In this document: in pieces, positions 17,074-26,503 of the stretch | How positions within the stretch are numbered: position 1 is the stretch's first letter | Layout: each line of letters begins with the position of its first letter | DNA from: Acinetobacter marinus | Lineage (GTDB): Bacteria; Pseudomonadota; Gammaproteobacteria; Pseudomonadales; Moraxellaceae | Assembly: GCF_900096915.1 (NCBI RefSeq) | Contig: NZ_FMYK01000001.1 | Span: 558,001 to 622,000, forward strand | DNA length: 64,000 nucleotides | Direction: 5' to 3' | Notes under the pieces: generated by a model | Database searches by the model: none | Told to the model about the DNA's origin: nothing | What the model saw: the letters and a program-made list of their open reading frames with translations, nothing else | Position numbers and translations under genes: made by a program

Positions 17074-18456
17074 ATGCTCTCTAGCCTAACCGCACTTTCA
17101 CCACTCGATGGACGCTATGCCAGCAAATGCGACGCTCTACGCCCTTTCCTCTCTGAATTTGGTCTGATCCATGCTCGTGTTACGGTTGAAGTGCGTTGGT
17201 TACAAGCACTTGCCAATCATGCAGACATCACTGAAATTCAACCATTTAGCGCAGAAACTAATACTGCACTGGATGCGATCGTAGCGAATTTTTCAGAAGA
17301 TGATGCCAATCGTATCAAAGAGATTGAACGCACCACCAACCACGATGTCAAAGCAGTTGAATATTTTCTTAAAGAAAAAATTGCACATATTGATGAGCTG
17401 AAAGATGCAGGCGAATTTATTCACTTTGCCTGTACCTCTGAAGACATCAACAACTTGTCACATGCGTTGATGCTGAAAAGTGGTCGTGATGTGCTGATGA
17501 GCAGTATGAAAAATATTTTAGATAGCATTGCAAAACTCGCTGAAACGCATGCAGCACAGCCAATGCTATCTCGCACACATGGTCAGACTGCAAGCCCGAC
17601 AACTTTGGGTAAAGAAATGGCGAATGTGGCGTATCGCCTCTCTCGTCAAATCAAACAATTTGAACAAGTGGAATTGCTAGGCAAAATCAATGGCGCAGTC
17701 GGTAACTACAATGCGCATCTGTCAGCTTATCCAGAACTTGACTGGGCGAAGCATTCTCAAGCCTTCGTTGAGTCTTTAGGTTTGACGTTCAACCCATACA
17801 CCACACAGATCGAACCGCATGACTATATGTCGGAATTATTCGATGCACTGCGTCGTTTTAACACCATTTTGATCGACTTTAATCGTGATGTTTGGGGCTA
17901 TATCTCACTCGGTTACTTCAAACAAAAACTCAAAGATGGCGAAGTTGGCTCATCAACGATGCCACACAAAGTGAATCCTATCGACTTTGAAAACTCAGAA
18001 GGTAACCTCGGGATTGCCAATGCCGTGCTTGCACACTTGGGTGAAAAATTACCAATCTCTCGCTGGCAACGTGACCTCACCGACTCAACGGTACTGCGTA
18101 ATATGGGCGTTGGCTTTGCGCAAAGTTTGATTGCATTTGATGCCTGCTTAAAAGGCATTGGTAAACTTGAACTCAATGCTGATCGCCTGTTGGAAGATTT
18201 GAACCAAGCGCAAGAAGTCTTGGCTGAGCCGATTCAAACTGTGATGCGTCGTTATAACATTGAAAAACCATATGAAAAGTTGAAAGCATTGACGCGTGGT
18301 CAAGCGATGACTCGTGACATGATGGTGAACTTTGTCAATGGTGATGAGCTGACGCAAGTGCCTGCACCTGATCGTGCTCGCCTTGCTGAGATGACCCCTG
18401 CGAGCTATACAGGTAATGCGGAACAGCAAGCCAAAGACCTCAAGAAATATTTATAA
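17074..18456 (+). CDS. purB: Adenylosuccinate lyase
   Basis: PurB cleaves SAICAR to AICAR and adenylosuccinate to AMP in purine synthesis. The 460 residues match the E. coli-type short family. Landmarks are LSPLDGRY near the N-terminus, TTNHDVKAVEYFL, ACTSEDINNLSHALM, catalytic SRTHGQTASPTTLGKE, and the mobile signature loop GEVGSSTMPHKVNPIDFENSE with the catalytic Ser. AAGGA lies before the ATG. Last gene of the conserved cluster. Confidence 0.97.
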   Translation: MLSSLTALSPLDGRYASKCDALRPFLSEFGLIHARVTVEVRWLQALANHADITEIQPFSAETNTALDAIVANFSEDDANRIKEIERTTNHDVKAVEYFLKEKIAHIDELKDAGEFIHFACTSEDINNLSHALMLKSGRDVLMSSMKNILDSIAKLAETHAAQPMLSRTHGQTASPTTLGKEMANVAYRLSRQIKQFEQVELLGKINGAVGNYNAHLSAYPELDWAKHSQAFVESLGLTFNPYTTQIEPHDYMSELFDALRRFNTILIDFNRDVWGYISLGYFKQKLKDGEVGSSTMPHKVNPIDFENSEGNLGIANAVLAHLGEKLPISRWQRDLTDSTVLRNMGVGFAQSLIAFDACLKGIGKLELNADRLLEDLNQAQEVLAEPIQTVMRRYNIEKPYEKLKALTRGQAMTRDMMVNFVNGDELTQVPAPDRARLAEMTPASYTGNAEQQAKDLKKYL

Positions 18457-18497
18457 TTTCTCAGAAATTTAAATTGTTCTGAATCAAACAAATCGCT

Positions 18498-18527
18498 AGT
18501 ATGTCTTTATTGAGATAAAGGCATACT
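18498..18527. repeat. Hairpin between purB and the DUF2238 gene
   Basis: A 13-bp stem with one U-G pair (18498-18510/18515-18527) and a TGAG loop ends 10 bases before the next start codon. There is no U tract, so it is not a standard terminator. It lies where the leader of the next gene would be. Confidence 0.5.
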
Positions 18528-18537
18528 GGATATAATA

Positions 18538-19155
18538 ATGAATAAAATCAAATGGCTGACCATCTTGGTGTTGATCGTGATGGTCGCTATTGCCAGTATT
18601 CATCCACTGGAGATGCAATCCTACCTACTGCATCAGCTCGGCACAGTGATCATGCTCGGCGCATTATTTTATTTCAATCATAAGCTCCAGCTGAGTAACT
18701 CGAGTTTTGTCTTATACGGCATTTTTCTCGCCATTCACATTTTAGCTGCGCATTATCTCTATTCTTATGTGCCATATAATGACTGGATTCAGGCATTATT
18801 TGGTTTTGATCTCAATGCAACTTTTAGCTGGCAACGTAATATGTTCGACCGCCTTGTGCATTTTGCCTATGGCTTATTACTCTACCCTTTCTTTTATCAA
18901 ATACTTTCAGCATGGCTTAAGCCCTTACAACAGCATGCAAAGATTGCATTAGTGTGCATTCTTTGGGTGATGGCAAGTAGCATGTTTTATGAGTTGATCG
19001 AATGGTGGATTGCGTTAGGCATGTCGCCAGAGCAAGCTGAAAACTATAATGGACAGCAAGGTGATATTTGGGATGCACATCAAGATATGTTTTTAGCGAC
19101 GGTGGGGAGCTGTATTACTGCATTGTGTTTTAAACCTAAACTGAGCCAACAATAG
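18538..19155 (+). CDS. DUF2238 (YjdF-type) inner membrane protein
   Basis: 205 residues with about five or six hydrophobic segments (near residues 5-24, 33-46, 58-77, 107-127, 136-155, 180-196). The loop MFDRLVHFAYGLLLYPFFYQ and the signature FYELIEWWIAL, then YNGQQGDIWDAHQDMFLATVG, identify the DUF2238 family, whose conserved acidic and His residues face the membrane surface. No biochemical role is known to me. It follows purB by 81 bases and could be read from the same transcript; a strong terminator lies 70 bases downstream. Confidence 0.8.
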   Translation: MNKIKWLTILVLIVMVAIASIHPLEMQSYLLHQLGTVIMLGALFYFNHKLQLSNSSFVLYGIFLAIHILAAHYLYSYVPYNDWIQALFGFDLNATFSWQRNMFDRLVHFAYGLLLYPFFYQILSAWLKPLQQHAKIALVCILWVMASSMFYELIEWWIALGMSPEQAENYNGQQGDIWDAHQDMFLATVGSCITALCFKPKLSQQ

Positions 19156-19225
19156 CAATATTCAAACATAACTTTGAGATGAATAGCTCTCAATCGAACG
19201 CTTTCTTTCTCCAAAACTCAAGCAT

Positions 19226-19273
19226 AAAAAAAGCACCTTATGATGCGAAATCGCAAAACATAAAGTGCTTTTT
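19226..19273. terminator. Bidirectional terminator between DUF2238 gene and csp
   Basis: A 15-bp stem with one mismatch (19228-19242/19259-19273) ends in T runs on both strands. It serves the two genes that converge here. Confidence 0.85.
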
Positions 19274-19319
19274 ATAACTTGGCAACTTGTAGCCACCAAG
19301 TTAAGTATTCTGCGTGAAA

Positions 19320-19532
19320 TTAGTCGATAGGACGAACTTCTTCAGCTTGCAAGCCTTTTTGACCTTGAGCAACTGTGAATTCAACTTTTTGACCATCACG
19401 TAGTGAACGGTGACCTTCTGCTTGAATTGCACGGAAATGTACGAATACATCTTCGCCGCTGCTGCGTTGGATAAAACCAAAGCCTTTAGTATCGTTGAAC
19501 CACTTAACAACACCTTGTTCACGTGCCGACAT
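19320..19532 (-). CDS. CspA-family cold-shock protein
   Basis: A 70-residue single OB-fold nucleic-acid-binding protein. RNP1 is KGFGFIQ (residues 16-22) and RNP2 is VFVHF (29-33), with aromatic residues W11, F12, F18, F20, F30 and F33 in the usual places. It acts as an RNA chaperone in the cytoplasm. GAGGAA lies 6 nt before the ATG. The long AT-rich upstream region would fit a structured leader, as in CspA-type mRNAs, but I did not find a cold box. Confidence 0.95.
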   Translation of the reverse strand: MSAREQGVVKWFNDTKGFGFIQRSSGEDVFVHFRAIQAEGHRSLRDGQKVEFTVAQGQKGLQAEEVRPID

Positions 19533-19967
19533 AACTATTCCTCATCGTTTCTTGGAAAAAAATAAGGACGCACAGGTGCTGCTAACAGTAGAGAAACACG
19601 ATTGAAAAAACATCTTAGTTATTTTACTCTCGTTATCATTCTGAAGAACTTTCAACATCAACCCATTCACATCCATTTGTATATCTGCATTGTATTGCGA
19701 CGGAAATGTGCAATCTCAATCCAAAACTACGCCGTGAGCTTAGCACGACTAAAATGAGATTGATACCTATTTTTTCAGATATTGTTATTCATTTGATGAA
19801 TATTTTTTATACAGTATTTTATATACCTACCAACAGCACTTCAGTCTGTTAAACCGATCACATTTTTCGTGATCTTCCCCTTTTCAATCGAAAGATTTAG
19901 ATACATATTTCGATACGCTATGTTTTGATGTAATACAGTGTCGCAGTACAAGTGAAATAAAAATAAC
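19533..19967. other. Intergenic region upstream of csp and downstream of the PACE gene
   Basis: 435 AT-rich bases between two minus-strand genes. The left part should carry the csp promoter and leader; the right part is the 3' side of the PACE gene. Short frames here lack a binding site or recognisable product. No convincing RNA gene or terminator was seen. Confidence 0.5.
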
Positions 19968-20429
19968 TTAAGGTTTTTGATGTTGCGTCTGTTTCGCCAT
20001 GATTTGATCATAGCAATATTGAAAAATAAAGGTATACACCACAATACACATTGCCAGCGCAATATCTAATATCAGCGCCTGCCATAGACTGATCTGCATC
20101 ATCCACGCAATGATCGGTACGGTAAACAGCAATAATCCACCTTCAAAACCAATCGCATGAACTACACGCACAGCAATGGTGCGCACTTGCCAATTCATCC
20201 GACGCTCAAAGCGTTCAAATACAGCGTTAAAGCACATATTCCACAGCATGGCGATGACACTCATCACCACCCACAACATCCCTGTATGACTCAAATCCTT
20301 GTTGAGCACCCAGCTCAGAATAGGCGTACCAATCACCAACAGGATTAGCTCATAACTCAGTGCATGAATAATTCGTTGTTTAACGGGCACTTTGGGCGCA
20401 TCAACTGTGGTGGTATTTTTTGAGGACAT
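19968..20429 (-). CDS. PACE-family (AceI-like) efflux transporter
   Basis: 153 residues forming four membrane helices as two tandem BTP domains: helices near residues 25-43, 50-68, 90-112 and 113-135. The motifs RIIHALSYELILL and VRVVHAIGFEGGLLLFTVPIIAWMM, then YTFIFQYCYD, match AceI of Acinetobacter, which exports chlorhexidine and short-chain diamines. The glutamate in helix 1 (SYE), essential for proton coupling in AceI, is present. An AceR-like LysR regulator is not adjacent. The native substrate is probably a polyamine, by analogy. Confidence 0.88.
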   Translation of the reverse strand: MSSKNTTTVDAPKVPVKQRIIHALSYELILLVIGTPILSWVLNKDLSHTGMLWVVMSVIAMLWNMCFNAVFERFERRMNWQVRTIAVRVVHAIGFEGGLLLFTVPIIAWMMQISLWQALILDIALAMCIVVYTFIFQYCYDQIMAKQTQHQKP

Positions 20430-20627
20430 AAGAAAATCACGGAAAGTATCGAACAGAAAGTATCAAGCTGAATTGTAACGCATTTTGCCTTGTTTTGGTG
20501 CAAAAATCAGCTTAAATCAAAGACCAAGTCGAACACAACTGTCTTCGGCATACGAATTGCTTTATGATCAATACGCACCATCAACCATCAACACGACATT
20601 AGCAACACTGCACCAAAATTTATCCAA

Positions 20628-21662
20628 ATGAGCCTAACTATGCCGACATCTACTCAAAAGCGAAATCTATACGCCATCGAAGAACATCCGTTTGCCCAAT
20701 ATGTGCGCATACTTGGCAAAGGCAAAACCGGCAGTCGTTCGCTGAATTATGATGAGGCATATCACGCTTTTAAAATGATCTTGAGTGGCGAAGCGCTAGA
20801 TTTGCAGATTGGTGCGTTTTTGATGCTACTTCGAGTCAAAGAAGAATCTGTTGATGAGCTGACAGGCTTTGTTCAAGCCACCAAAGACAGCCTAAAATTA
20901 CCAAAACTGAGCTGTGACGTTGATTTAGATTGGTCGAGCTATGCAGGCAAACGCAAACATTATCCGTGGTTTTTACTTTCAGCGCTGACCTTGGCACAGC
21001 ACGGCTATAAAGTGGTGATGCATGGCGTGGCTGGACACACCACCAATCGCCTATATACCGAACAAGCAGTGCAAGCACTTGATTTTCAAAGTTGTACTGC
21101 CCTCGATCAGGTCGATATACATTTGCAATCACAGAATTTTGCCTTTATTCCCTTAGAGTTGATGTGCCCAAAGCTCGCTGAAATGATTCAATTTCGTCAA
21201 TTTTTGGGTTTGCGCTCACCTGTACACACGCTGTCCCGATTAATCAATCCTTTTGATGCCAAAGCCACACTACAAGCGATTTTTCATCCTGCTTATCGTG
21301 CCTCGCATCAACAGGCTGCCTTTCAATTGGGTTATCAAAATAGTGCAGTGATTAAAGGTGAAGGCGGTGAGTTTGAGCGCAACCCTGATGCCAAGACCTT
21401 GATTTGTGGCATTAAAGACGGCGCTTGTTATGAGCTGGAATTACCAAAAATCAATCCTGATCGCTCCATCGCAGAAGAAGGCTTTGATTTAGATTACTTC
21501 AAGGCAGTTTGGCTGGGTGATGCAACGCATGAATACGGTGAACAAGCGATTGTTGAAACTTTAGCAATTGCGCTGATGACTATGAAGATGGAATCGGATT
21601 ATGCTGCTGCCCAAACAAAGGCACAAACGCTTTGGCAAACACGTTTTACTGCAACGACTTAA
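20628..21662 (+). CDS. ybiB: YbiB/TrpD2-family nucleic-acid-binding protein
   Basis: 344 residues with the fold of anthranilate phosphoribosyltransferase (TrpD). The start region HPFAQYVRILGKGKTGSRSLNYDEAYHAFKMILSGE and the glycine loop VVMHGVAGHTTNR match YbiB, whose E. coli member binds DNA and RNA instead of making tryptophan. The TrpD phosphate-binding loop (GTGGD) is replaced by HGVAGH, supporting a non-biosynthetic role. No trp genes are adjacent. Start could also be the ATG 12 bases further in. A terminator follows 21 bases after the stop. Confidence 0.8.
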   Translation: MSLTMPTSTQKRNLYAIEEHPFAQYVRILGKGKTGSRSLNYDEAYHAFKMILSGEALDLQIGAFLMLLRVKEESVDELTGFVQATKDSLKLPKLSCDVDLDWSSYAGKRKHYPWFLLSALTLAQHGYKVVMHGVAGHTTNRLYTEQAVQALDFQSCTALDQVDIHLQSQNFAFIPLELMCPKLAEMIQFRQFLGLRSPVHTLSRLINPFDAKATLQAIFHPAYRASHQQAAFQLGYQNSAVIKGEGGEFERNPDAKTLICGIKDGACYELELPKINPDRSIAEEGFDLDYFKAVWLGDATHEYGEQAIVETLAIALMTMKMESDYAAAQTKAQTLWQTRFTATT

Positions 21663-21682
21663 TTCTTGGAAATTTCAGGATA

Positions 21683-21711
21683 AAAAAGCACTTCATATTG
21701 AAGTGCTTTTT
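21683..21711. terminator. Bidirectional terminator between ybiB and the yeaC-like gene
   Basis: A 13-bp perfect stem (21683-21695/21699-21711) has a three-base loop and T runs on both strands, between two converging genes. Confidence 0.9.
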
Positions 21712-21728
21712 ACAGTTTATGCAATTCA

Positions 21729-21998
21729 TCAAGTAAATCGAATCGGTTTAAACTCATCATCTTTCGGATCATGTGAGTCGCAAGGTTCGTCCTCTTCTTT
21801 GGTTCCCCGATCGATATAGCCAGTACGTTCAGTTTCAGGCAAATGTTTGTGTTCCCATACCAACACCGCTTGCATACAGGTTTGACGCTGTTCTTTGGTA
21901 AGCGCAACGCCATTTGGCCATTTACCAATTTCCACCGCTGTTTTCAGTTTTTCAACGATTTCAGGGGTTAATGTGTTTAGCATTTGTTCAATATTCAT
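21729..21998 (-). CDS. DUF1315 (YeaC-like) protein
   Basis: A soluble protein of 89 residues. The start at 21998 gives MNIEQMLNTLTPEIVEKLKTA, in register with E. coli YeaC (MNLDNLINSMTPE...). A GTG 12 bases upstream is possible. The middle GKWPNGVALTKEQRQTCMQAVLVWEHKHL is the family core; the C-terminus is acidic. Function is unknown. It precedes no minus-strand partner, and nadK lies upstream on the same strand 66 bases away. Confidence 0.8.
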   Translation of the reverse strand: MNIEQMLNTLTPEIVEKLKTAVEIGKWPNGVALTKEQRQTCMQAVLVWEHKHLPETERTGYIDRGTKEEDEPCDSHDPKDDEFKPIRFT

Positions 21999-22064
21999 CA
22001 GACTATTCACTTCATCTTGGTCATAAGAGTAACTGCGGATTGCACCAGTTACTTAGCAGTTCAA

Positions 22065-22976
22065 TTATTCATCATTAGGTTCAAAATCACGATTCCAACC
22101 GAGTTTGGTTCGACATGCCGCATAGAAATCATACCCTGGTGGATGCAATAAAGTCAGCTTAAACGGATGCTTACGCACCAACAGTTGATCGCCGACTTGC
22201 AAAGTCACACTATTTTGACCGTCAGGACTCACCATCGGCAAAATCTGATTATCTCGGATAAAAATCTTAATTTCGCACTGCCCGCCGACCACGATCGGAC
22301 GGGAAGAAATGGTATGTGGATGCATCGGTACAATCACGATCGCATCCATATTCGGGTGAACAATCGGACCACCACCTGACAAAGCATATGCTGTAGAACC
22401 CGTTGGTGAAGCAATAATCAAACCGTCACTGTGCTGACGATAAACATACAGCCCATCAATATTGAGCTCAAAATCAATCATATGCACCGACTTTCCAGAG
22501 TGCAATACAATGTCATTTAAGGCAATATCTTGATATACCGTCTGCCCTTTTGAGCGCACTTCGGTTTCGAGCAAGAAGCGCTGATCGTGAATAAAATCAC
22601 CATCTAAGACCTGCCCGAGTTTATGCAAAACTTCCGCAGGCGAAATATCCGTTAAAAACCCCAAACGACCACGATTGACCCCGACCACAGGCACATTATA
22701 TTTTGCTAAAGCACGGGCAGCATGTAATAAAGAGCCATCGCCACCGACCACGACCACCAAGTCTGTGACCTGACCAAGATGTGCACGGCTACTAATTTGC
22801 ACATTGTCAAACGGTCCAAGCTCGGCTGTTTCTTGGTCAAAGATGATGCGTAAGCCACGCTCATTGAGATATTGATAAATGATCTTTAAGGTATCGACCA
22901 CCGAAGACTTTCCCGGACGTCCGATCAGACCGATATTCCGAAAAGATTTCGAGAAATGTTGTTGCACCCAATTCAC
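22065..22976 (-). CDS. nadK: NAD kinase
   Basis: NadK phosphorylates NAD to NADP. FRNIGLIGRPGKSS opens the domain. The catalytic GGDGSLLHAAR lies near residue 75, NRGRLGFLTDI follows, and SPTGSTAYALSGGGPIVHP is the family signature. The start is uncertain. The GTG at 22976 (303 residues) has AGGA 11 nt upstream and gives the usual length, while the ATG pair at 22997-23000 has no clear binding site. Divergent from mrcB. Confidence 0.95.
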   Translation of the reverse strand: MNWVQQHFSKSFRNIGLIGRPGKSSVVDTLKIIYQYLNERGLRIIFDQETAELGPFDNVQISSRAHLGQVTDLVVVVGGDGSLLHAARALAKYNVPVVGVNRGRLGFLTDISPAEVLHKLGQVLDGDFIHDQRFLLETEVRSKGQTVYQDIALNDIVLHSGKSVHMIDFELNIDGLYVYRQHSDGLIIASPTGSTAYALSGGGPIVHPNMDAIVIVPMHPHTISSRPIVVGGQCEIKIFIRDNQILPMVSPDGQNSVTLQVGDQLLVRKHPFKLTLLHPPGYDFYAACRTKLGWNRDFEPNDE

Positions 22977-23169
22977 TCCAGTGAAATTCCTCACCATCAT
23001 AGCATTTCAAGGCGAGATGACCAATCGAGCAACTTCATTTTTCTGATGATTTATGATTTTTCTGTGAAATCAAAGAAATTTAGCAATTAACAACACAGTT
23101 TGTATTGCATATCCCTGTCTGCTATCGCATTATTTAGCCAATTTGTTAGTTGTCATGAAATTTTAATCA

Positions 23170-25743
23170 ATGCAGAAACAACGTGGTCTTGGCTTCATTT
23201 CACTTATTCTTTTAATTCTATTCCTTGTCTTTTGTATTGGCTTGGGGATTTATTTGGTGCGTCTGGACAATATTGTTCGGGATCGTTTTGACGGTCAGCG
23301 CTGGGATATTCCCGCCAAAGTTTATGCACGTCCGCTGGAACTTTATAGCCAAGCGGATAGTAGTAAAACAGATATTTTAGATGAGTTGCGTTTGCTCGGT
23401 TATAAATCTGCTAATGATTATAATGATCCAGGGACGTTTGATAATAACGGTTCACAGCTGTTTATTCACACACGAGGTTTTGACTTTGGCGATAGTAAAG
23501 AGCCAGAGCGTGTTATTGAGCTGAATTTTAATGGCGAAACCATTTCAACCATTCGTACCACACAGCCATCGAGTACAGGTATTTTACGTCTTGAGCCAAT
23601 GGTGATCGGTGGTATCTATCCACAGCACAACGAAGACCGTGTGTTGATTAAGCTGAAAAATGTCCCTGCTCCTTTGGTCGATGCTTTGATCGCCACCGAA
23701 GATCGTAACTTTTATGAGCATCATGGTGTGTCGATTCGTGGTACAGCTCGTGCCCTGCTCAGTAATGTTACAGGTGGCAAGCGTCAAGGCGGTTCTACCC
23801 TAACCCAACAATTGGTTAAAAACTTTTACCTGACCCCTGAACGCACTTATAAACGCAAAGCCAATGAAGCCTTGATGGCGTTATTGGTCGAGCTACATTA
23901 CAGCAAAAATGACATTCTCGAAGCCTATCTGAATGAAGTCAATCTCGGTCAAAACGGCAACTATTCGATTAATGGCTATGGTTTGGCTGCACAGTATTAC
24001 TTCGGGCAACCACTTCGTGAGTTGAACACTGCAAAACTTGCCTTTTTAGTCGGTTTGGTCAACGGACCATCTTATTATAATCCGTGGCGCAATCCTGAGC
24101 GTGCCCGTGCCCGCCGTGATGTGGTACTACACAATATGCTGGTCACTGGGAAACTCAGTCAAAAAGAGTACGATGCCGAAGTCGCTCGTCCGCTGGGTGT
24201 GCTCGATAAACCAGGCTATACCGCCATGAAGTATCCTGACTTTATGGACATTGTGCGTCGTCAGCTCAAAGAAGAATATCAAGAGCAAGATTTAACCAAC
24301 CAAGGCTTACGGATTTTTACCACACTAGATCCTTTGGCGCAGTCTCGTATCCAAAATACCTTTGAAAAAACCGTAGCACGCCTATCAAAAAGTAATCCAT
24401 CGAAGCTGAAAGACCTACAAGGTGCGGTGATCGTGTCACATCCTGAAAATGGTGAAATCGTCGCTGCGGTCGGCAGTACAGGTGAGTTTACTGGATTTAA
24501 CCGTGTGCTCGATGCCAAACGCCAAGTCGGTTCATTACTCAAGCCTGTAATCTATATGCAAGCCCTTCAGTCTGGACGCTATACATGGGCAAGCCCGATT
24601 CAAGACAGCGAGATCGTGATTCGTGGTGCAGGGCTCAAAGATTGGAAACCGAAAAACTATGCAGGCGGTGAAAAAGGCATGGTCACCATGCAAACTGCGC
24701 TTGCGCATTCTTATAATTTATCTGCTGTGCGACTTGGCTGGGAAGCAGGTTTACCAACATTTATCAATAATTTGCATCGCCTTGGCTATCAAGGTGAAGT
24801 GCCTCGCTATCCTTCGATTTTACTTGGTGCGGTCAATATGTCCCCGATGGATATTTTGGGGATTTATCAAAACTTCGCCACAGGTGGTTATGCCTATCCA
24901 ACCCGTAGTATTCGCTCAGTGGTCAATGCCGATGGTGTGTTGCTTGAGCGCTATGGACTGAAAGTGCAAAACACCATCGATCCATCGACAGCCTATCTGG
25001 TGAACTATGGCTTACAACAAGTCATGTCGAGCGGAACTGGGCGTTCTGCTTACAACACTTTCTCAAAAGACATGGGTTTAGCAGGAAAATCAGGCACCAC
25101 CAATGATGCACGTGACTCATGGTTTGCAGGCTATAGCGGTAATTATCTGGCAGTAGTTTGGCTTGGTGAAGATAACAATAAACCGATTGGACTGACTGGT
25201 TCATCAGGTGCCTTACCTGTTTGGATCAATGTCATGAAGCAACTGAAAAACACGCCAAATGACATGCCACAACCTGATGATATCTCATGGCAATGGATCG
25301 ACAGCTTTGAGGGCTTACTGTCTGCACAAGGCTGTGCGGGTGCGGTCTATGTGCCTCTGCTACGCAATACTATTCCACGCCAAGCAACCACCTGTGGTCT
25401 ACCGCATTATCAGGTCGAGCCACAGTATTATGAAGAAAGCTATGTCGATGAATTTGGTAATCCGATTCCAGATACGGGATTGAGTGGTGAACATCCGCTC
25501 AATCCACAGCCGAACGCACAACCTGCACCGATGCAAAATCAAAACACTATGCAACCACGCACATCAACGGGTAACAACTCGGCAAATCGACCAAACAATT
25601 CGCAAAATTTAAATAATCCATTGAATCAAAACACCCCACGATCTACGCAAAACTATTTACGTGAAAGTGACTCGGAACGTGCCCCGCAACAACGTGGAAG
25701 CACCGTGATTTCCGAAGGTGAATATACGATTGGGAGCCGTTAA
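23170..25743 (+). CDS. mrcB: Bifunctional penicillin-binding protein 1B
   Basis: A class A PBP that polymerises glycan strands and cross-links peptides in the periplasm. The 857 residues start with a short cytoplasmic tail and one membrane anchor (about residues 8-31). A UB2H-like region follows. The glycosyltransferase domain has EDRNFYEHHGVS (catalytic Glu), GGSTLTQQLVKN and YLNEVNLGQ. The transpeptidase domain has SLLK (active-site Ser, about residue 457), SYN (about 517) and KSGTT (about 640). The last ~90 residues are Asn/Gln/Pro-rich and disordered. It is followed after two bases by a TPR lipoprotein that probably activates it. Confidence 0.96.
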   Translation: MQKQRGLGFISLILLILFLVFCIGLGIYLVRLDNIVRDRFDGQRWDIPAKVYARPLELYSQADSSKTDILDELRLLGYKSANDYNDPGTFDNNGSQLFIHTRGFDFGDSKEPERVIELNFNGETISTIRTTQPSSTGILRLEPMVIGGIYPQHNEDRVLIKLKNVPAPLVDALIATEDRNFYEHHGVSIRGTARALLSNVTGGKRQGGSTLTQQLVKNFYLTPERTYKRKANEALMALLVELHYSKNDILEAYLNEVNLGQNGNYSINGYGLAAQYYFGQPLRELNTAKLAFLVGLVNGPSYYNPWRNPERARARRDVVLHNMLVTGKLSQKEYDAEVARPLGVLDKPGYTAMKYPDFMDIVRRQLKEEYQEQDLTNQGLRIFTTLDPLAQSRIQNTFEKTVARLSKSNPSKLKDLQGAVIVSHPENGEIVAAVGSTGEFTGFNRVLDAKRQVGSLLKPVIYMQALQSGRYTWASPIQDSEIVIRGAGLKDWKPKNYAGGEKGMVTMQTALAHSYNLSAVRLGWEAGLPTFINNLHRLGYQGEVPRYPSILLGAVNMSPMDILGIYQNFATGGYAYPTRSIRSVVNADGVLLERYGLKVQNTIDPSTAYLVNYGLQQVMSSGTGRSAYNTFSKDMGLAGKSGTTNDARDSWFAGYSGNYLAVVWLGEDNNKPIGLTGSSGALPVWINVMKQLKNTPNDMPQPDDISWQWIDSFEGLLSAQGCAGAVYVPLLRNTIPRQATTCGLPHYQVEPQYYEESYVDEFGNPIPDTGLSGEHPLNPQPNAQPAPMQNQNTMQPRTSTGNNSANRPNNSQNLNNPLNQNTPRSTQNYLRESDSERAPQQRGSTVISEGEYTIGSR

Positions 25744-25745
25744 TT

Positions 25746-26357
25746 ATGCCAAAATCCTCACAACCATCTCTATTTTCTCAACTCTCCTTGGTCTTCGCCA
25801 GCCTCAGCATACTAGGTTTGGTGGGCTGTCAGAGCTTACCAAGTACCAGTAATACTCCAACGGCAAAGACTGAAACACAATCGGAAGAGAAACCAAAGGA
25901 AAAAGAATCCAAAGTCGTGGTGACTGCTTTGCCTGATGACGGTATCCGCCGTGAATCACAGCCCTTACCGTCACGTCAGCCACCTCGGGTGATTCTTCCA
26001 GAAAATCAAAACAATACGAAAAAGCTCAAAGATGGGCAAGGCGTACCCGCCTATCAAAACCTGATGCAATCGTACTTAAAAAACTTACGCCAAAACAATC
26101 TCAAAGAGGCTGAGAGTAGCTTAATTCAAGCCCAGCGTATTGCCCCGCAATCGGCAGAAGTCTATCGAGAGCTGGCGAGACTTGCTAACTTACGCAAACA
26201 AGGCAGTAGTGCCGAAGCCTTCGCCCGTAAAGGGCTGAGTTTTGCGCAAAACAATACCATTCGTAAGCAACTGTGGGAGCAAATCCTAGAGTCAGCAAAA
26301 CTGCGCAACAATGCCAACTTGGCACGTCAAGCCCAGCAAATGATGCAACGCTACTAA
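25746..26357 (+). CDS. lpoP: LpoP-like TPR lipoprotein, probable activator of PBP1b
   Basis: 203 residues. A lipoprotein signal ends in LGLVGC (Cys about residue 28). A long polar linker rich in Thr, Glu, Lys and Pro (about 30-110) is followed by tetratricopeptide-type helices (about 110-200), for example LKNLRQNNLKEAESSLIQAQ and EVYRELARLANLRKQ. In Pseudomonas and Acinetobacter the outer-membrane lipoprotein LpoP, encoded next to the PBP1b gene, activates that synthase through a TPR domain. The architecture, linker and two-base spacing after mrcB fit. GGGAG within the end of mrcB serves as ribosome binding site, so the two are translationally linked. Confidence 0.78.
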   Translation: MPKSSQPSLFSQLSLVFASLSILGLVGCQSLPSTSNTPTAKTETQSEEKPKEKESKVVVTALPDDGIRRESQPLPSRQPPRVILPENQNNTKKLKDGQGVPAYQNLMQSYLKNLRQNNLKEAESSLIQAQRIAPQSAEVYRELARLANLRKQGSSAEAFARKGLSFAQNNTIRKQLWEQILESAKLRNNANLARQAQQMMQRY

Positions 26358-26372
26358 CATGACATTAGAGCT

Positions 26373-26408
26373 AAAAAGCTGAATATGTTAATCATATTCA
26401 GCTTTTTT
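26373..26408 (+). terminator. Rho-independent terminator of mrcB-lpoP
   Basis: An 11-bp stem AGCTGAATATG/CATATTCAGCT (26377-26387/26393-26403) has a five-base loop and six T. Confidence 0.9.
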
Positions 26409-26503
26409 ATGTCTGTTTAGATTGAAAAACATCTGAGATAGGAAGCCATCTCAGATGAGCAGATTGAAATCATCGCAATGCGAGAGCGATGAATTGCTGT
26501 CGT

